From: Phellopilus nigrolimitatus
Lineage: Eukaryota > Basidiomycota > Agaricomycetes > Hymenochaetales > Hymenochaetaceae
Assembly: GCA_021029095.1 (NCBI GenBank)
Contig: JAJOHG010000133.1
Location: 1 to 64,000, forward strand
DNA length: 64,000 nt
Direction of reading: 5' to 3'
The translations under genes were made by a program, and so were the position numbers. The notes beneath the pieces were generated by a model. It was not told the origin of the DNA and made no database searches. It worked only from the letters and a program-made list of their open reading frames with translations. Each line of letters starts with the position of its first letter. Within the stretch, counting starts at the first letter, position 1. Below, one piece after another: positions 23,648 through 36,084 of the stretch.

Positions 23648-26081
23648 TTACCGGGTAGCTCGCCAATAGTTTTCGCTCTCTAAGGCCTGCGTGATCAAAA
23701 TCTCGCTTTTCCGTGAACGCAACGTAATGGCACACTCGAAAGGCGCAGGGTGACTATAGCATAGAAAATAAGTTGGTAAGACACGAAGTCCGGGTAAAAG
23801 CACTTCCAGCTCGAGGAATATCCACGAAAACAACGCACCTGATAAGACTCGAAATGTAATCTCCCTTGGGTGTGACGGGCTTTCCATCTTTGTCTACAGC
23901 CTTCTTAATGTCAAACGTAGCGAGAATAGACGCGGCCGCGATGAATATCTAAGAATATCCCGATTTTTTTCAGCATAGAGTGCGTAGGCCATCGATGTTG
24001 CACACACGGAATTCATTGCTAAATGCCTCCCGGGACATATCCTACACAAGACCGCAAGAGCAGCATCAGTCAAGTGCCCACGTGGTCAGGCGAGGCTGGG
24101 AAAAAAAAAAGACGAACCGCCGTCCGAATCCAAAAGCAACTTTCGCCGGATCCATCGCTATTTTGTGGCCATTGCTGTCTGATGGAATGAAACGCTCGGG
24201 CTTGAACGCACTGGGTTCGGGATACTCATCCGGGTCGTGTAAGAAGAGCCTTAGATCAACAAAATGAATATTCCAGGCGTTTGTTGCGATACTCAATAAT
24301 GAGATTAACGGAAAAAGACACGCTTACCATTGGTTGACGATGACCGTCGTGCCTTCAGGGATAAAATACCCATTATAGATGTCATCCTTAGTAGTAGCAC
24401 GAGGTCCGCCTGCGATACAAAATGGCACCGTCAGAAAGGCAGTCACAAAACCCTTCATATTCTTTTCGTACCAATTGGGGTGACAGGCTGCCATCTGGGA
24501 GTTTTATCAGGTTTCCGGCTTGATTAATCCCACTGAGGACATACCTCAAGCTTTCTTTACATATTGCGTTGACATAAGGCAGATTCTCCTTGTCCTCGAA
24601 AGCCGGAAGACGATCGAACCCAATGACGTTGTCGATTTCCTCCTGAGCGCGCCGCTGCACCTCAGGGTTGAGGACCATTGCGAGTATGAAGGTAAGTATC
24701 GAAGATACAGACTGACACAATGAAAGCAGTATTAGAGATACACTGCGTCGCTGCCGAGCTTGAACAAAAACATTGAGGCACGTACGGTGTCAGCACCTCC
24801 GCCGTACACGATCCCTAAAACGCTCGCAATGAGCTCCTCGTCTGGAATGTTACCTTTTCCGTCTGTATATAACTCTATCAGCTCGCTGGTCATGCATGGT
24901 TGCGCGATCCCCTTGAGCTACTATAAAGGTCAAATTTTCAGGTACGATACAATGAGGTCAATCACGCACAATCTTTTCTTTCGTTTGATAGTAAGGCCTG
25001 AATCGCATGGCCTGCGAGAGCTCGTACCCTTCCTTCGCGATACGCTGAAACCCCGCCCCAGGGAACCATGCGGGTACGTACTTCACTGATATGATGTTAA
25101 GCATTCCGAGTCAGAAATACTATGCATGATCATATTTTTTTCAGGTGGAAATCTATGCTCACGCCAAGGAATTACTTCAACAAGAAAAGCTCCCGGAGTT
25201 GCCGCCTTTACGAGTGCGTCAATGCCGTCCTCTGCCAGAGTGATGTATGGATCGTTCTCGTCTTGGACTTGTTTTTAAATTAATTGACGAGAACCATTTC
25301 GGACGTGGAAAGAATACAACGTACCCTTGTGACCATAAGCCATCATCATAATTGTCGCGCCGACAGAGCTAAACAAAAACAAGGATCAAAAGGTGTCATA
25401 GAAAAGTGCATGAGATGCACGTACTTGCGCACGTGTTGCATGAAGCCCTTCGGGTTTCGGAGGAAGCTGGCAAGTAGCTTGTGTGTTTCGTGTGTCTGCA
25501 GGTTCATATATTCCACAACTGTCGAGGGCTCGAGAAAACGATAGAGGGCTGCCCTGTGTTTCCGCCATCTTTCTCCGTATGGCATGTTCGAGGTAAACCA
25601 GTCCCATCGTTCACTAGAAAAGCAAATTACGAGCGCGTATGATCGCTCTAGCTAATTAGGGTCTCTAAATAAGGAAGTGGCATACAGCTCTGAGATCATG
25701 ATACTGCTCGGTCTGGATGAGTATATCGAAGAGCGCTTTTCAAACAAATCGACAGCTGCTTGGTATGAGTTGAGGAATACAATTGGCATCCCGAGATTTT
25801 CAACAAAAATGATGTCGCCTAAAGGACTCTTAATTAGTTATGGATCCTTCCGCACGACATATCGTCTAAGAAGCACCGTAGGTCTTCCTCCATTGTGCAA
25901 CAGTCAGCCACTCGTGATCCTTGGGCATATCAAATATATTCCCAATGACAGGAAGGCCCTTCGGTCCAGGTGGAAGAGGAAGTCGCTGAGCATTATTATG
26001 ACGCCTTGAGTACTTCGTCCACAGCCAGACCGCAACTACTCCAGGAATAGAGACGCCCAGAAACGAGATAGCAGAAGTCAT
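23648..26081 (-). CDS. Cytochrome P450 monooxygenase, tandem copy A
   Basis: Fourteen exons, all in phase, encode 525 aa: 25877-26081, 25686-25818, 25425-25613, 25325-25368, 25163-25267, 24970-25085, 24786-24917, 24545-24711, 24472-24494, 24328-24409, 24118-24249, 24008-24041, 23839-23948, 23648-23753. An N-terminal anchor (about 7-23) is followed by the hinge [15 protein letters not shown]. Other landmarks are the C-helix WRKHR, the I-helix GGGADTS (about 303-309), the K-helix ExxR as KESLR (about 360), the PERF motif KPERF, and the heme loop FGFGRRICPGRH with Cys at about 445. It is a class II, ER-bound fungal P450 that needs a P450 reductase. The wording places it with the mushroom families annotated as O-methylsterigmatocystin oxidoreductase-like; the substrate is unknown. 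The 23-nt exon 9 carries the RWQPVTPI segment. Copy B lies 580 bp upstream in the same orientation. Confidence 0.92.
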
Positions 26082-26661
26082 TCATCCGTTTCTAATACGA
26101 GAGGGAGGAGTATTTGTTTAAAAGCCAGTACGAGCGGGGACGCAGACCGGACAGGAGTGAAGCAGGGAACGATCAAGTAGAGTTGTGTTTCCGATAACGC
26201 GGAATTAAGTATCAGATCTCAGTCGCCATATCTGCGACCACCACCATTATTCATATCTCGAAGCAGTGGAATATTTAAGATGCCGAGAGTTAATGGAAGA
26301 GATAGACTCCATCACAGTTTTGATTAGTGTAGATGCGTCACAGTCCAAGGCTCAAGCTTCTAGTTCTCCCGCAACCGGCTGAACGAGGTATCGGTTTTAA
26401 TGGAATCGCATGAGATCCTGCACTTCAAATTTGAACTTTTTTTATTTGTATTCAATTCCCTAAGCATAGAGCAGGCTTATCTGGCAAATTATCCACGAAA
26501 ACATGAGTTCACATATTTATATAAGTCAAATAAAACTCAACATATAGACTCATAAGTTCGCGCCACTTCCATAGTCAAGTCGACTTTCTACCGTTTTTAC
26601 TTATTTCACATTCTTTCTCTCCAAGGAGAATGAAGACGTGTTATCATTTCCGGGTGGCACA
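26082..26661. other. Intergenic DNA between tandem P450 copies
   Basis: This interval contains the promoter of copy A and the 3' end of copy B. It is AT-rich near 26430-26540. No gene or repeat was recognised. Confidence 0.4.
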
Positions 26662-29071
26662 TCAAAGTTTACTCTCTAAAGCCTGAGCTATCAATGACTC
26701 GCTTTGCCGCGAACGCGGCGTGATGGCGCACTCAAAAGGTGCAGGATGACTGAAGCAGAGAAAATAAAAAGCAAGGAATTGAGTTGTGAGACATTAAATG
26801 AAACAGCTGCGAAAATATGTAGAGCTCGAAGTGGGGTAGAAACACCACCAGCTCGTGAACTTTACGAATGAATAGCAACTTACCTAATAAGTCTTGTGGT
26901 GTATTCCCCCTTAGGTGTGATGGGCTTTCCATCCTTGTCTACAGCCCTCCGAATGTCGAACGTAGCGAGGATAGACACAGCAGCGATGAATATCTGAAAC
27001 ATTTGGGGCTTATTGGTTAAAACGTGCAGATCATTAGCGTGACACGCACGGAGTTCATTGCCATGTACCTTCCGGAACATATCCTACTCCCGACATACCC
27101 GGACAATATCAATCAAGATCCCGCGTGATCGTAAGAGGGAAAGACGCACCGCCGCCCAAACCCGAAAGCAACCTTCGCAGGATCCCTTGCTACTTTGTGT
27201 CCGTTTTCGACTGTTGGAATGAAGCGTTCGGGCCTAAACACGCTTGGATCTGGATATTCTTCTGGATCGTGCAGGAAGAGCCTCAGATGGACAAAACAAG
27301 CATTTCGAGACATTTGGTGAGATACTGAATAAATAAAATTACCGAACAAAGGCACGCTTACCATTGGTTGGCGATGACCGTCGTGCCCTTAGTGATACCG
27401 TATCCTTTATAGACGTCGTCTTGCGTAGTAGCACGAGGTCCGCCTGCAATTCAAACATAGCTAGGTCAGGAAGGCAGTCGCCTTTCACATTTTCACATAC
27501 CAAGAGGGGTTACAGGCTGCCATCTGGGAGTTTCATCAGGTTTCCGGCTTGATTAATCCCACTGAGGACATACCTCAAGCTTTCTTTACATATTGCGTTG
27601 ACATAAGGCAGATTCTCCTTGTCCTCGAAAGCCGGAAGACGATCGAACCCAATGACGTTGTCGATTTCCTCCTGGGCGCGCCGCTGGACCTCGGGGTTGA
27701 GGACCATTGCAAGTATGAAGGTGACTATCGTAGAGTGAGACTGACAAAGCATGACCATCATTTAAAGTCGTCAAGATAGGATGCAGCTCTGTTAAGGCAC
27801 GTACGGTATCAGCGCCAGCGCCATACACGTTTCCCGAAACGCTTGCAATGACGTCCTCGTCTGCAATGTTACCATTCTCGTCCGTATGTGCCTCGATCAG
27901 CTCGCTGGTCATGCATGGCTGAGCGATCCCCTTGAGCTACTATAAAGGTCAATTTTTCAGGTACGATACAATGAGGTCAATCACGCACAATCTTTTCTTT
28001 CGTTTGATAGTAAGGCCTGAATCGCATTGTTTGCGAGAGCTCGTACCCTTCCTTCGCGACACGTTGAAACCTCGCCCCAGGGAACCATGCGGGTACGTAC
28101 TTCACTAATATGATGTTAAGCATTCCGAGTCAGAAATACTATGCATGATCATATTCTTTTCAGGTTGAAATCTAAGCTCACGCCAAGGAATTATTTCAAC
28201 AAGAAAAGCACCGGGAGTTGCTGCCTCTACCATTCTTTCCATGCCCTGTTCTGCCAGGGTAATGTACGGATCGTTCTCGGGACGGGCTTTAAAATGATAG
28301 GTAAGAACTATTACGAAAGTAGAAAGAATAAAAGTACTCTTGTGTCCATAAGCCATCATCATAATCATCGCACCGACAGAGCTGTTTATGTATTAAAACA
28401 TACCGCAGACGAACATACGAAGCTACGACTGACGCACTTGCGCACATGATGTATGAAGCCCTTCGGGTCTCGGAGGAGGCTGGCGAGAAGTTTGTGCGTT
28501 TCGTGCGCCTGCAGGTCGAAGTACTGTTCAACTGTCGAAGGTTCGAGGAACCGATGGAGCGTTGATCTATGCTTCCGCCATCTCTCTCCGTACGGCATGT
28601 TCGCGGTAAACCAGTCCCATCGCTGACTAATAAGAACATCACTAGCAGCACTTCTCAAGCTTGGAAAGGGGCGTACAGCTCTGAGACCATGACACTGTTC
28701 GGTCTGGATGAATATATCGAAGAACGCTTTTCGAACAGGTCAACAGCTGCTTGGTGTGAGTTAAGGAATACGATCGGCATTCCAAGCATTTTAACAAAAA
28801 CAATGTCGCCTAAAGAGTTTCTAATTAGTCTGTATTTCCCCCCAAGGAATATGATTCAAAACGCACCGTAACTCTTCTTCCATTCTGCAACCGTCAACCA
28901 CTTTTGTTCTTTAGGCATGTCCAATATATTCCCAATGATAGGAAAGCCCGTCGGTCCAGGTGGGAAAGGAAGTCCCTGAACGTTGCGATGATGTCTTCGG
29001 TATTTCGTCCACATCCAAACTGCGATTATTCCAGGAATAAAGAAATCCAGGTAAATTACAGGATTTATCAT
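26662..29071 (-). CDS. Cytochrome P450 monooxygenase, tandem copy B
   Basis: This gene has the same 14-exon layout as copy A, with first exon 28867-29071, penultimate 26884-26993 and last 26662-26749; the predicted length is 519 aa. It has an N-terminal anchor (IYLDFFIPGIIAVWMW), the hinge LPFPPGPTGFPIIGN, WRKHR, the I-helix GAGADTS, KESLR, RPERF and the heme loop FGFGRRICSGRY, in which the usual Pro and His are replaced by Ser and Tyr while the heme Cys is kept. The C-terminus is shorter than in A (ends ALESKL). Parts of the gene, introns included, are almost identical to copy A while other introns have diverged, pointing to gene conversion. All reading frames join without stops, so it is probably functional. 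The substrate is unknown. Confidence 0.9.
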
Positions 29072-29684
29072 TTTTCGGCCTAAAACAAGAGGAAGCCTAT
29101 CCCGGAGGAAAGCCAAAACAAGAGGTGATTTTGGAGAGTGGGGCAACCAAGCTAGATTCATGTCTCAGACACCACGAGATGGTTTATCAGGTCGTCAGTC
29201 ACTGTATATTTCTGGCCATCGACGCGATTCATTCCTCAGATTCCAACGCGAATAAGTAACGTATGGGATCCGCGAGCTAATAAAAAAGGAAACGGGGAAG
29301 TCTAGCTTGATTATACAGGATCGAGCGTGGCAAGGCGGCTTGAGCCGACCGAACAAGAACGTAGACAACGCAGTACCATGTAAGTATGGTACGTACATGT
29401 ACATGCGGCAGGCGTGCCAGCTCAGAGTCTTGGCCGATTCTCGAGTCGAATTAGCTCTCTTATTTCACCCGTGCTTGGCTGGGCATAGATTTAGTGGTCA
29501 TTGCGGATGCGCTGAGAAATAAAATATTCACTTTTCCCCGTGCACTGCCACGTAAGGACTCACAGCCACAGCGCAGCCTCTAGGATGCCGGAAAGCACCG
29601 GCATTGCGCAGCACTACATAATACATAAGGAGCGGAGCTCCTGAGTATACGCAGCTTGACTCCAGACCACATTCTTCTCCTGTC
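29072..29684. other. Divergent upstream region of P450 B and the BRI3-like gene
   Basis: This is a shared upstream region of two genes transcribed apart. No coding sequence is supported. Confidence 0.45.
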
Positions 29685-30263
29685 ATGGTATGTACTAACG
29701 TCTTGGAAAAAGTTTGCTCAAATCCTGATATTACGTTTTTGAACAGACACGCAAAGAGAATATGAAACAGGTTGGGACGGATGCAGACTTGGATGAGCCG
29801 TCATACAATCCCCCTTCGTATGATTATGCCACTGGTTGTGAGTACTGTTCTATCGATCAAAGATGAGACATAAGAAACTGACAGATTTTTGTTTGCAGCA
29901 AATGTCCCAGCAAGTGACAAACACCCTGTCCCATCGGGTCCAGACACGTACAAGCCAGCTTCACCGGAAACAGTGCAACCGCCATCTCCGTACGTCCCTG
30001 GCCCGTCGATGACACCTGGCGGGATGGTCTACCATTACCAGAACCCAACCACGGGACACATCATCAGCACTGTGCTCCCGCCTGACCACCCCGAGATGCT
30101 CTGCATGCGGGAGGGCCGACACGTGCGTTCGACGCGGTTCGGTTTGTTGGGCGTCCTCGCTGCAGTGTTCTGGTTTCCGCTCGGCATCGGTTTGTGCCTG
30201 CTCGACCGCCGCGTCGTGTGCACACGTTGTGGGCATGTAATTGATGATGGATTCTCTTGTTGA
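29685..30263 (+). CDS. BRI3/LITAF-like small membrane protein
   Basis: Three exons (29685-29687, 29747-29837, 29899-30263) give 152 aa; the first exon is only the ATG. The N-terminal half is Pro/Ser/Tyr-rich and disordered. The C-terminal half has paired cysteines flanking one hydrophobic stretch: MLCMREGRH, then RFGLLGVLAAVFWFPLGIGLCLLD, then VVCTRCGHVIDD. This Cys-hydrophobic-CxxC plan is that of brain protein I3 and, more distantly, LITAF-domain zinc-binding membrane proteins of endosomes and lysosomes. Placement in the fungal BRI3-like family is from recall of family wording; localisation is inferred. It converges on the CUE-domain gene. Confidence 0.75.
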
Positions 30264-30524
30264 AAGAGGAGCGCCTGATTGATATATTTTTCGTTTTCTT
30301 CCATTCCATATATCGCTCAGACTTCCCATTCATGACTATCCCACTCCGTGTATCTATTCTCGCGCGGACTGGACGTTGAATGCACACTACATGTACTTGA
30401 TATTTCATATAACATACATTGTTGTTCTTTCAATCCCTGTAGATAATGCTATACATAAGAAACACATCATTACATTGCCATTGACCGTTGGCACCATCAT
30501 TGTAACCAGTGGAGGTCAAGCAAA

Positions 30525-32128
30525 TTACTTTCGCTCCTCTTCGAAAGGGTTCTCAACGTAGTCAAGCTCGTCCTCGTCATCCTTACGCAACGTGTTCGAC
30601 TGCGGAGGAGTTGATCCGAGGAGGGACACAGGACGCTTCGGGAGCATGCCGATCTTGGCTACAGAGAGAAAAAGAGCAGACCGTTCAAAACGAGAAACCT
30701 TAGAGAAAGAGCGACACGAACTTACTGGGATCAACATTCCCTGCGGGAGGAGGACCTGCGGAGGGCGGTCGCGGGGGTATCCTGTCAGCAGAAGGTGTTC
30801 TTGCAGTCATGCCTGGGAATGTATTACCCGTGCCCGCAGCAGGAACGGGCGCAGGCTGCGGCGCAGCGTCGTACCCTTGAGTCTGTCCATACCCTTGAGC
30901 CTGCCCGTATCCTTGAGTCTGTCTGTAATCATGATTCTGTCCGTAGTCATTAGGTCCTGGTCCGGGAGCGTAGTACTGCGTCGGCGCCTGGGATTGCGGA
31001 GGAACTGATGTATGGTATTGGCCTTGGCCCAGATTGCCTGGCTGCGCGCCTGAAGGAGTACCTGACCCCCAGGAGGTTTGCGATGACGAACCAGACGTGG
31101 TTCTGTTACTCGCGGGAGTCAAAGGAGATAATATCAAGGACGATAAAGGAGTTCATACCGTGACTGATCAAATTCTTGCATCTTTGCTTTCACTTTGGTA
31201 AAAAGGGACGAGAACGTCTTCTTACCAGCTAAAACAATAGACAATGGCTATAAGTAGAGATGTTTTTACCTCGCCAACGAACGTAATCCCACTCACTTTC
31301 AGCTATCTTACTAAACTGTTCCGACACCTCCGTCATCGTGTCCCTCCCATTGTTTCCTTGTGCATTCCCCCACTGCCCCTGCCCGCCCGTAGGATAGCTT
31401 CCTCCAGGTACGCGAGCTTGATACGGTACATTGTTTTGTTGACCTTGGACTGGTCCGTATGGGTACGCTTGATCGGGATGCCATTCCGCCTGCTGTTGCT
31501 GGTCCTCGAGCATCAGCCGCCGTGCAAGTTGCTCATCGAGGTCAGTCTGAGTCTGAGATATGATGGTAAAACGTGAGACTTTTCAGGCAAAAGGGTAATT
31601 ATAGATGATGCTTACTGGAATATTGTGTTGCTGAGAGACGTAGCTAGGGTCGCTCATGCCCAGCAGAACATCCGCGGCGCGCTCTTGGTCTCCACGTACA
31701 GAATCAAGCACGGATTGACTGATCAGAGATTCAAGAAGATACATGCGTAAGTCGATGGACGACAAAAGCATTCAGGAGAAGAATGAAGGTGCTCACAGTA
31801 CAACGACATCGAAATCCGGGAACATTGCCCTCAAGCTCGCGACTTCAGGCGAGACGGGCGCTGGCGTGTCCAAGTCTGCTGGTCGCGGGGGAAGAGAAGG
31901 CGTTGGTTCTTCTTCCTGTTCATAACTTTGAGAGCTCGGAGGAGAGGAGGTCGTAGTCTCTGCCAGTTCCTTCGCATCGTTCGTCGGCGCTGGCGATAAT
32001 TCCTCCACACTCGCAGTGGACGCGATCGCCTCAGGCTTGCTCGTGTCTACGGCGTCCGTGCTGTGAGCTGATCTCGGAACCGCGTCATTCGGCGACGGTG
32101 TACTTTGAGGTTCGTCAATGTTTGTCAT
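30525..32128 (-). CDS. CUE5: CUE-domain ubiquitin-binding protein, Cue5-like
   Basis: Six exons (31797-32128, 31616-31718, 31297-31552, 31159-31228, 30726-31102, 30525-30658) encode 423 aa. The CUE domain (about 95-140, spanning intron 1) shows the MFPDF start and the LLGMSDPSY end expected of ubiquitin-binding CUE folds. Next come DLDEQLARRLMLEDQQ, which is usual just after the CUE in Cue5 relatives, and a helical EVSEQFSKIAE..GKKTFSSLFTKVKAKMQEF segment. A Gln/Tyr/Gly-rich tract with GYGQTQGYG-type repeats leads to the C-terminus DELDYVENPFEEERK. In yeast Cue5 links ubiquitinated aggregates to Atg8 for autophagy. No certain Atg8-interacting motif could be pinpointed here, so that function is inferred. 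The start at 32128 is the first Met before the acidic N-terminus. Confidence 0.82.
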
Positions 32129-33165
32129 TCTTGCGGTCTTCGTCGTCTTCTTGTCGTCGTCGTTGTCGCTGTCGCCGTTGTGGACCTTCAATGAGTGACT
32201 GCGGGTTACGCAACTTACATCGGCTGCCATGGACACATCAGGAAGGCTTCTCACGATTGCTAATAATGATCGACGCGTGATCGGCGCGTAAATAGAAACC
32301 GTGAGGGCACTCAGGGCGAGACCCGCCAGTGAGCGACGTAAAGCGGAAGATTATCTTGTTTGAGCCACATTCTCTCGCAGAGTATGCGACGTGGTAAGTA
32401 TACACGCACATTGAGCCTCGGTAAAGTGACTGCCATTCAAACTTACACAAGTCAGGGCCATTTGAATTCGCCAAAAAACCGCAAGAAAGCCCACAGGCTC
32501 GATTCAAGAGTAGAATTTTTATATACGCGGAGTTCTTAAACGAGTGAGCGAAGTCAAATAGGACAGATATGTAGTTGAGGTCATAGTAGGATAGATCTTT
32601 ACAAGCCATTCGAAACTCCTTTCTATCCATCCTCATGTACATGTAAGAATACGTTCGGATCGACTACTTTGGTCGTCTTCGACTTTTACCAGATGCCCAT
32701 TACATAATACTTTGAGAGATGGGTTTGCGATAAAATCATCTCATTAAACGCAGAACCTAGACGCAAACGAGGACGCAGAAATATCCCACGTGTGACTAGG
32801 CGAGAGTTGTTTCCTTCCCTTTCCGCCCAACTCGACATTGGAATCAGCAATTTCTTTTAAACCAATGCTTAAGGTATCGGATTCAGAGGCGGCTCTACAG
32901 CCTGTTCCAAGCTGGCTGTTTTCTTCTTTTAACTATGAAAAATCACTGGACACAATGAGTCGCTGGGTGCTGGGAGGGTGCTGGGAGAGGTGGCTTGCAG
33001 TCTTCCGCACGTGGGAGTTCGACGCATCGAACGATGATCGACGCCAATTCGGCGGACACAAATTTGCGTGTCGTGTCCAAGTTCCTCTCCGGTCCCAACT
33101 CTGAAGTCGAATCTAGGCCTCACTTTGTCCTGAAAAACAACTTAGCTGAAAGAGCGGACGTCTTA
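32129..33165. other. Divergent upstream region of CUE5-like and RKM4 genes
   Basis: No gene is supported. In-frame sequence upstream of the RKM4 start (Met codons from about 32995) is not family-like and is taken as leader. Confidence 0.4.
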
Positions 33166-34068
33166 ATGAACGGTCTTCTTTCGTGGTTCTCTCGAGAAAA
33201 TGGGACGTTGGATACCGCCAGTATGAGTCTAGCAGACATACCAGGCCAAGGTAAAGGCGCAATAGCTCTGCGAGATATCTCGGTACGCAAACTAACTGCG
33301 ATTTCGTGGGACTTCGATGATACACTAAACAGGCATCTTAGGAAGGCCATACGCTGTTCACAATCCCGCGCTCCCTGACACTGTCGACGCGTACCTCGTC
33401 CCTGCCGAATCTCGTCGGGAACGCCGCGTGGAAGCGTCTGGGGCTCGATAAGGGATGGATCGGACTTATATTGTGCATGATGTGGGAGGAGTCTCTTGGA
33501 GAAAAGTCAAGATGGTCAGGGTACCTTGGTGTGCCATGCTCAGTTCCTCTTTTTCGAACGAACACTGTGCTGACAGTTGACTGTCGACTGCAGAAACCTT
33601 GCCAAAGAAATTTGACACGCCCATGTTTTGGAGTGCAGACGAACTTAAGGAGCTAGATGGGACGGCTGTGATAGGTACAATCTCTGCATAATCAACTAGA
33701 TCTGTCAATTGACATTGGTCTTTTCTTCAGACAAGATAGGAAAAGACGAGGCTGAGCGTGATTACCACGTGAAGCTCGTCCCTGCCCTACAAGTGCGCGC
33801 TGGCACAAGATATCTACGTACAATGACAAACTAACATCCTCTGCAGAGCCGCCCAGACCTTTTTGACCTTTCCCATGTTTCCTCCTTCTACTCGCTCGAG
33901 AATTATCATCTCATGGGCAGCCGTATACTCTCGCGGAGCTTCCAAGTCGAAAAATGGGAAGGCAAGGCCGGAGACGAGGAGAACCATGAGGAGAGCCAAG
34001 CGGTGCAGGAAAATACTATGGATATAGATGGTGAAGTAGCTGAGCATCAGGCGGGCAATGACGCAAAA

Positions 34069-34100
<32 letters not shown>

Positions 34101-35219
34101 CGACGATGACGATGACGAGGCTGACCCATCCGATGTCGCGATGGTCCCAATAGCGGACATGCTTAACGCGCGCTACAACTCAGAAAACGTAAATGTTAAT
34201 ATCGTGTCTGCTACCGACTTTCTGAATAGTTATGAAAATAACAGGCCAAACTATTCTACGAGCCAACCGAGCTCAGAATGGTCACGACGAAAGCAATAAA
34301 GGCAGGCGAACAGATTGTGAGTTCTGGTTCCCTCGTCGTGAAAACAAGATATCGCCTCAAACATCGTCGCTTTCATAGTACAACACATATGGCGATTTGC
34401 CGAACGCTGATTTACTTCGCCGGTATGGGCACGTCGACGTCGTGCCTCTTTCAAGCGAAAACGGCGGTGGCGATAGCAGTCGCAACATAATCTCGGAACA
34501 AGGCAACCCTGCGGACGTCGTCGAAGTGCCAGCAGACCTCGCTGTCGAGGTGATTACAAAACATCTTCGCAGATCTGACGATGACGGGACACTCAAAGAG
34601 CGCATCGATTGGTGGCTCGAGGAAGGTGGTGATGAGTATGTTTCTGATATTTACATTTTATCTGTCTTTTACGCTTATGCTAATATCTTCTGAATGAAGT
34701 GTGTTCATACTGGAGACAAATCTATCTGTTCCGGACAGTCTAGTCTCATTCTTCAAACTTTTCATGTCCTCCTCGACGGAATGGGAGAAGACGCGCGACA
34801 AAGGCAAACCGCCCAAGCCAAAAATGGACGTGGACGTTCTCAAGCTCGTGCTAGCGCTTTTGGTAAAACGTCTAGAGAAGTATCCGACCACGCTAGAGGT
34901 GCGTTCACAACGGACTAAACGCCTGGGTTCTAGATCACTACGAGCACTGTTCTGACGAAGGAAACATACACAGCATGATGAGGCGCTGCTTGCGTCTTCT
35001 ACCGGCTCACAGGCGCTCTCAAACAACAGGCGTAGTGCGCTTATCGTCCGCGTGGGAGAGAAACGTATCCTAAAGGGCAGCATCGAGAAACTGGAGGCAC
35101 TCCAAAGAGAGTTGACAGACGGAGAAAAATCTGCAACGAAAGCAAAAGGTAGTGTCACTGCGCAGAGAAAGCGGAAAGGAGATGAGAATGTGCAGGCGGG
35201 GAAGCGTAGTAAACGTTAA
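33166..35219 (+). CDS. RKM4: SET-domain ribosomal lysine methyltransferase
   Basis: Nine exons (33166-33282, 33342-33528, 33594-33674, 33731-33792, 33847-34188, 34245-34316, 34379-34635, 34700-34898, 34974-35219) give 520 aa. The fold is the SETD6/Rkm4 type: an N-terminal SET half (GQGKGAIALRDISEGHTLFTIPR), an inserted helical region, the SET core with PIADMLNAR and AGEQI.NT/YNTYGDLPNADLLRRYGHV, and the C-terminal Rubisco LSMT substrate-binding region (ERIDWWLE, LKLVLALLVKRLEKYPTTL). Yeast Rkm4 monomethylates a lysine of ribosomal protein L42. The insertion between the two SET halves carries an almost pure Asp tract encoded by GAC/GAT repeats (about 34070-34125). The C-terminus is basic (KRSKR) and may direct the protein to the nucleus. 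The start at 33166 matches the usual short lead before the SET domain. Confidence 0.9.
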
Positions 35220-35686
35220 TGATCGCACAGGTTGTAGCTACTAGTTCGGATATGGGTACCCCTAAGATAAGCTACTCTATTATTTTATTTGTAGCAGGCT
35301 AAACGTGTACACGACCACACTCGCTGAATCCCAAACACTGCTTGTAGTAATGTATGTATGACTAATTCTGACTAAATCTGACTCATCCTGACCCAGCATG
35401 ACAATTTTTGATGTGGCTGCGTCTGAAGTGGTCATTCCCTCTTTATGTTATGCTTATTATGATGATTATGAATTATGATGATACGAATATGAATATGATA
35501 TGGGGATATGATTCTGGAAACGCCAAGGATGAGTAAAGAGATGCATGGAGCTGGGTGCGAACGGCTGAAGGTGGCAACACAGCCTGTAGGATGCACATAA
35601 AGTACATGTAAACGCGACAAGACGAATCATGGCGATACCGCCTTACCAGCTATTGGCACACGGCACAATATCTGAATACTATCTCA
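35220..35686. other. Spacer with AT-rich GAT/TGA-type simple repeats
   Basis: The 35340-35520 interval is low-complexity (runs of TGACTAATTCTGACT-like and ATGATGATTATGAAT-like sequence). No gene is seen. Confidence 0.45.
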
Positions 35687-36082
35687 ATGACCAGCATCAT
35701 CGCCAAACGCCCTCTCCTTGTCATCGCAGGCGTTGGCAATGGCACAGGTATGCCTCATGATTGATCCACGATCCGTCTGAACCGACAATGCATGTATTTA
35801 TTGTTTCTTTTATAGGGACTGGGGCTGCTACTGCGTATGTCTCGATGCTGTGCTCGAACGTCTGGCTAGTATAGTTGCTGAGTGACCGATAGGAAGGTGT
35901 TTGCCAAAGCAGGCTTCCGCGTCGCTCTCGTTGCCAGGAATGCGGAGCATCTACAGAAGACTGCTAACGAGATCAAATCTGCCGGTGGAGAAGTTCGTCG
36001 TTAATGATATTTGATCGAATTAACTCCTGATCAAATGTCACATTTTGTTTCATCCAGGCTGCAGCCTTCTCTGTCAGCAGGC
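35687..36082 (+). pseudogene. Truncated short-chain dehydrogenase/reductase
   Basis: Four correctly spliced 5' exons remain (35687-35747, 35816-35834, 35893-35992, 36058 to about 36078). They encode the Rossmann start: LLVIAGVGNGTGTGAATAKVFAKAG carries the SDR glycine motif, followed by FRVALVARN and EIKSAGGEAAAFSV. Homology stops abruptly after AAAFSV, about 65 residues in, and the next bases belong to the minus-strand cyclin relic. The catalytic Ser-Tyr-Lys half is absent, so no enzyme can be made. The surviving part is undamaged in frame and splice sites, which suggests a fairly recent truncation by rearrangement. Confidence 0.8.
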
Positions 36083-36084
36083 AA

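Noticed and set aside
16556..29071. P450 array as a secondary-metabolite gene cluster
   Set aside because: No terpene cyclase, polyketide synthase, NRPS, transporter or tailoring enzyme other than P450s is present; tandem P450s alone do not make a cluster.
32238..32642. 134-codon minus-strand frame upstream of the CUE5-like gene
   Set aside because: No family, no splice support, and it lies in the divergent promoter region.
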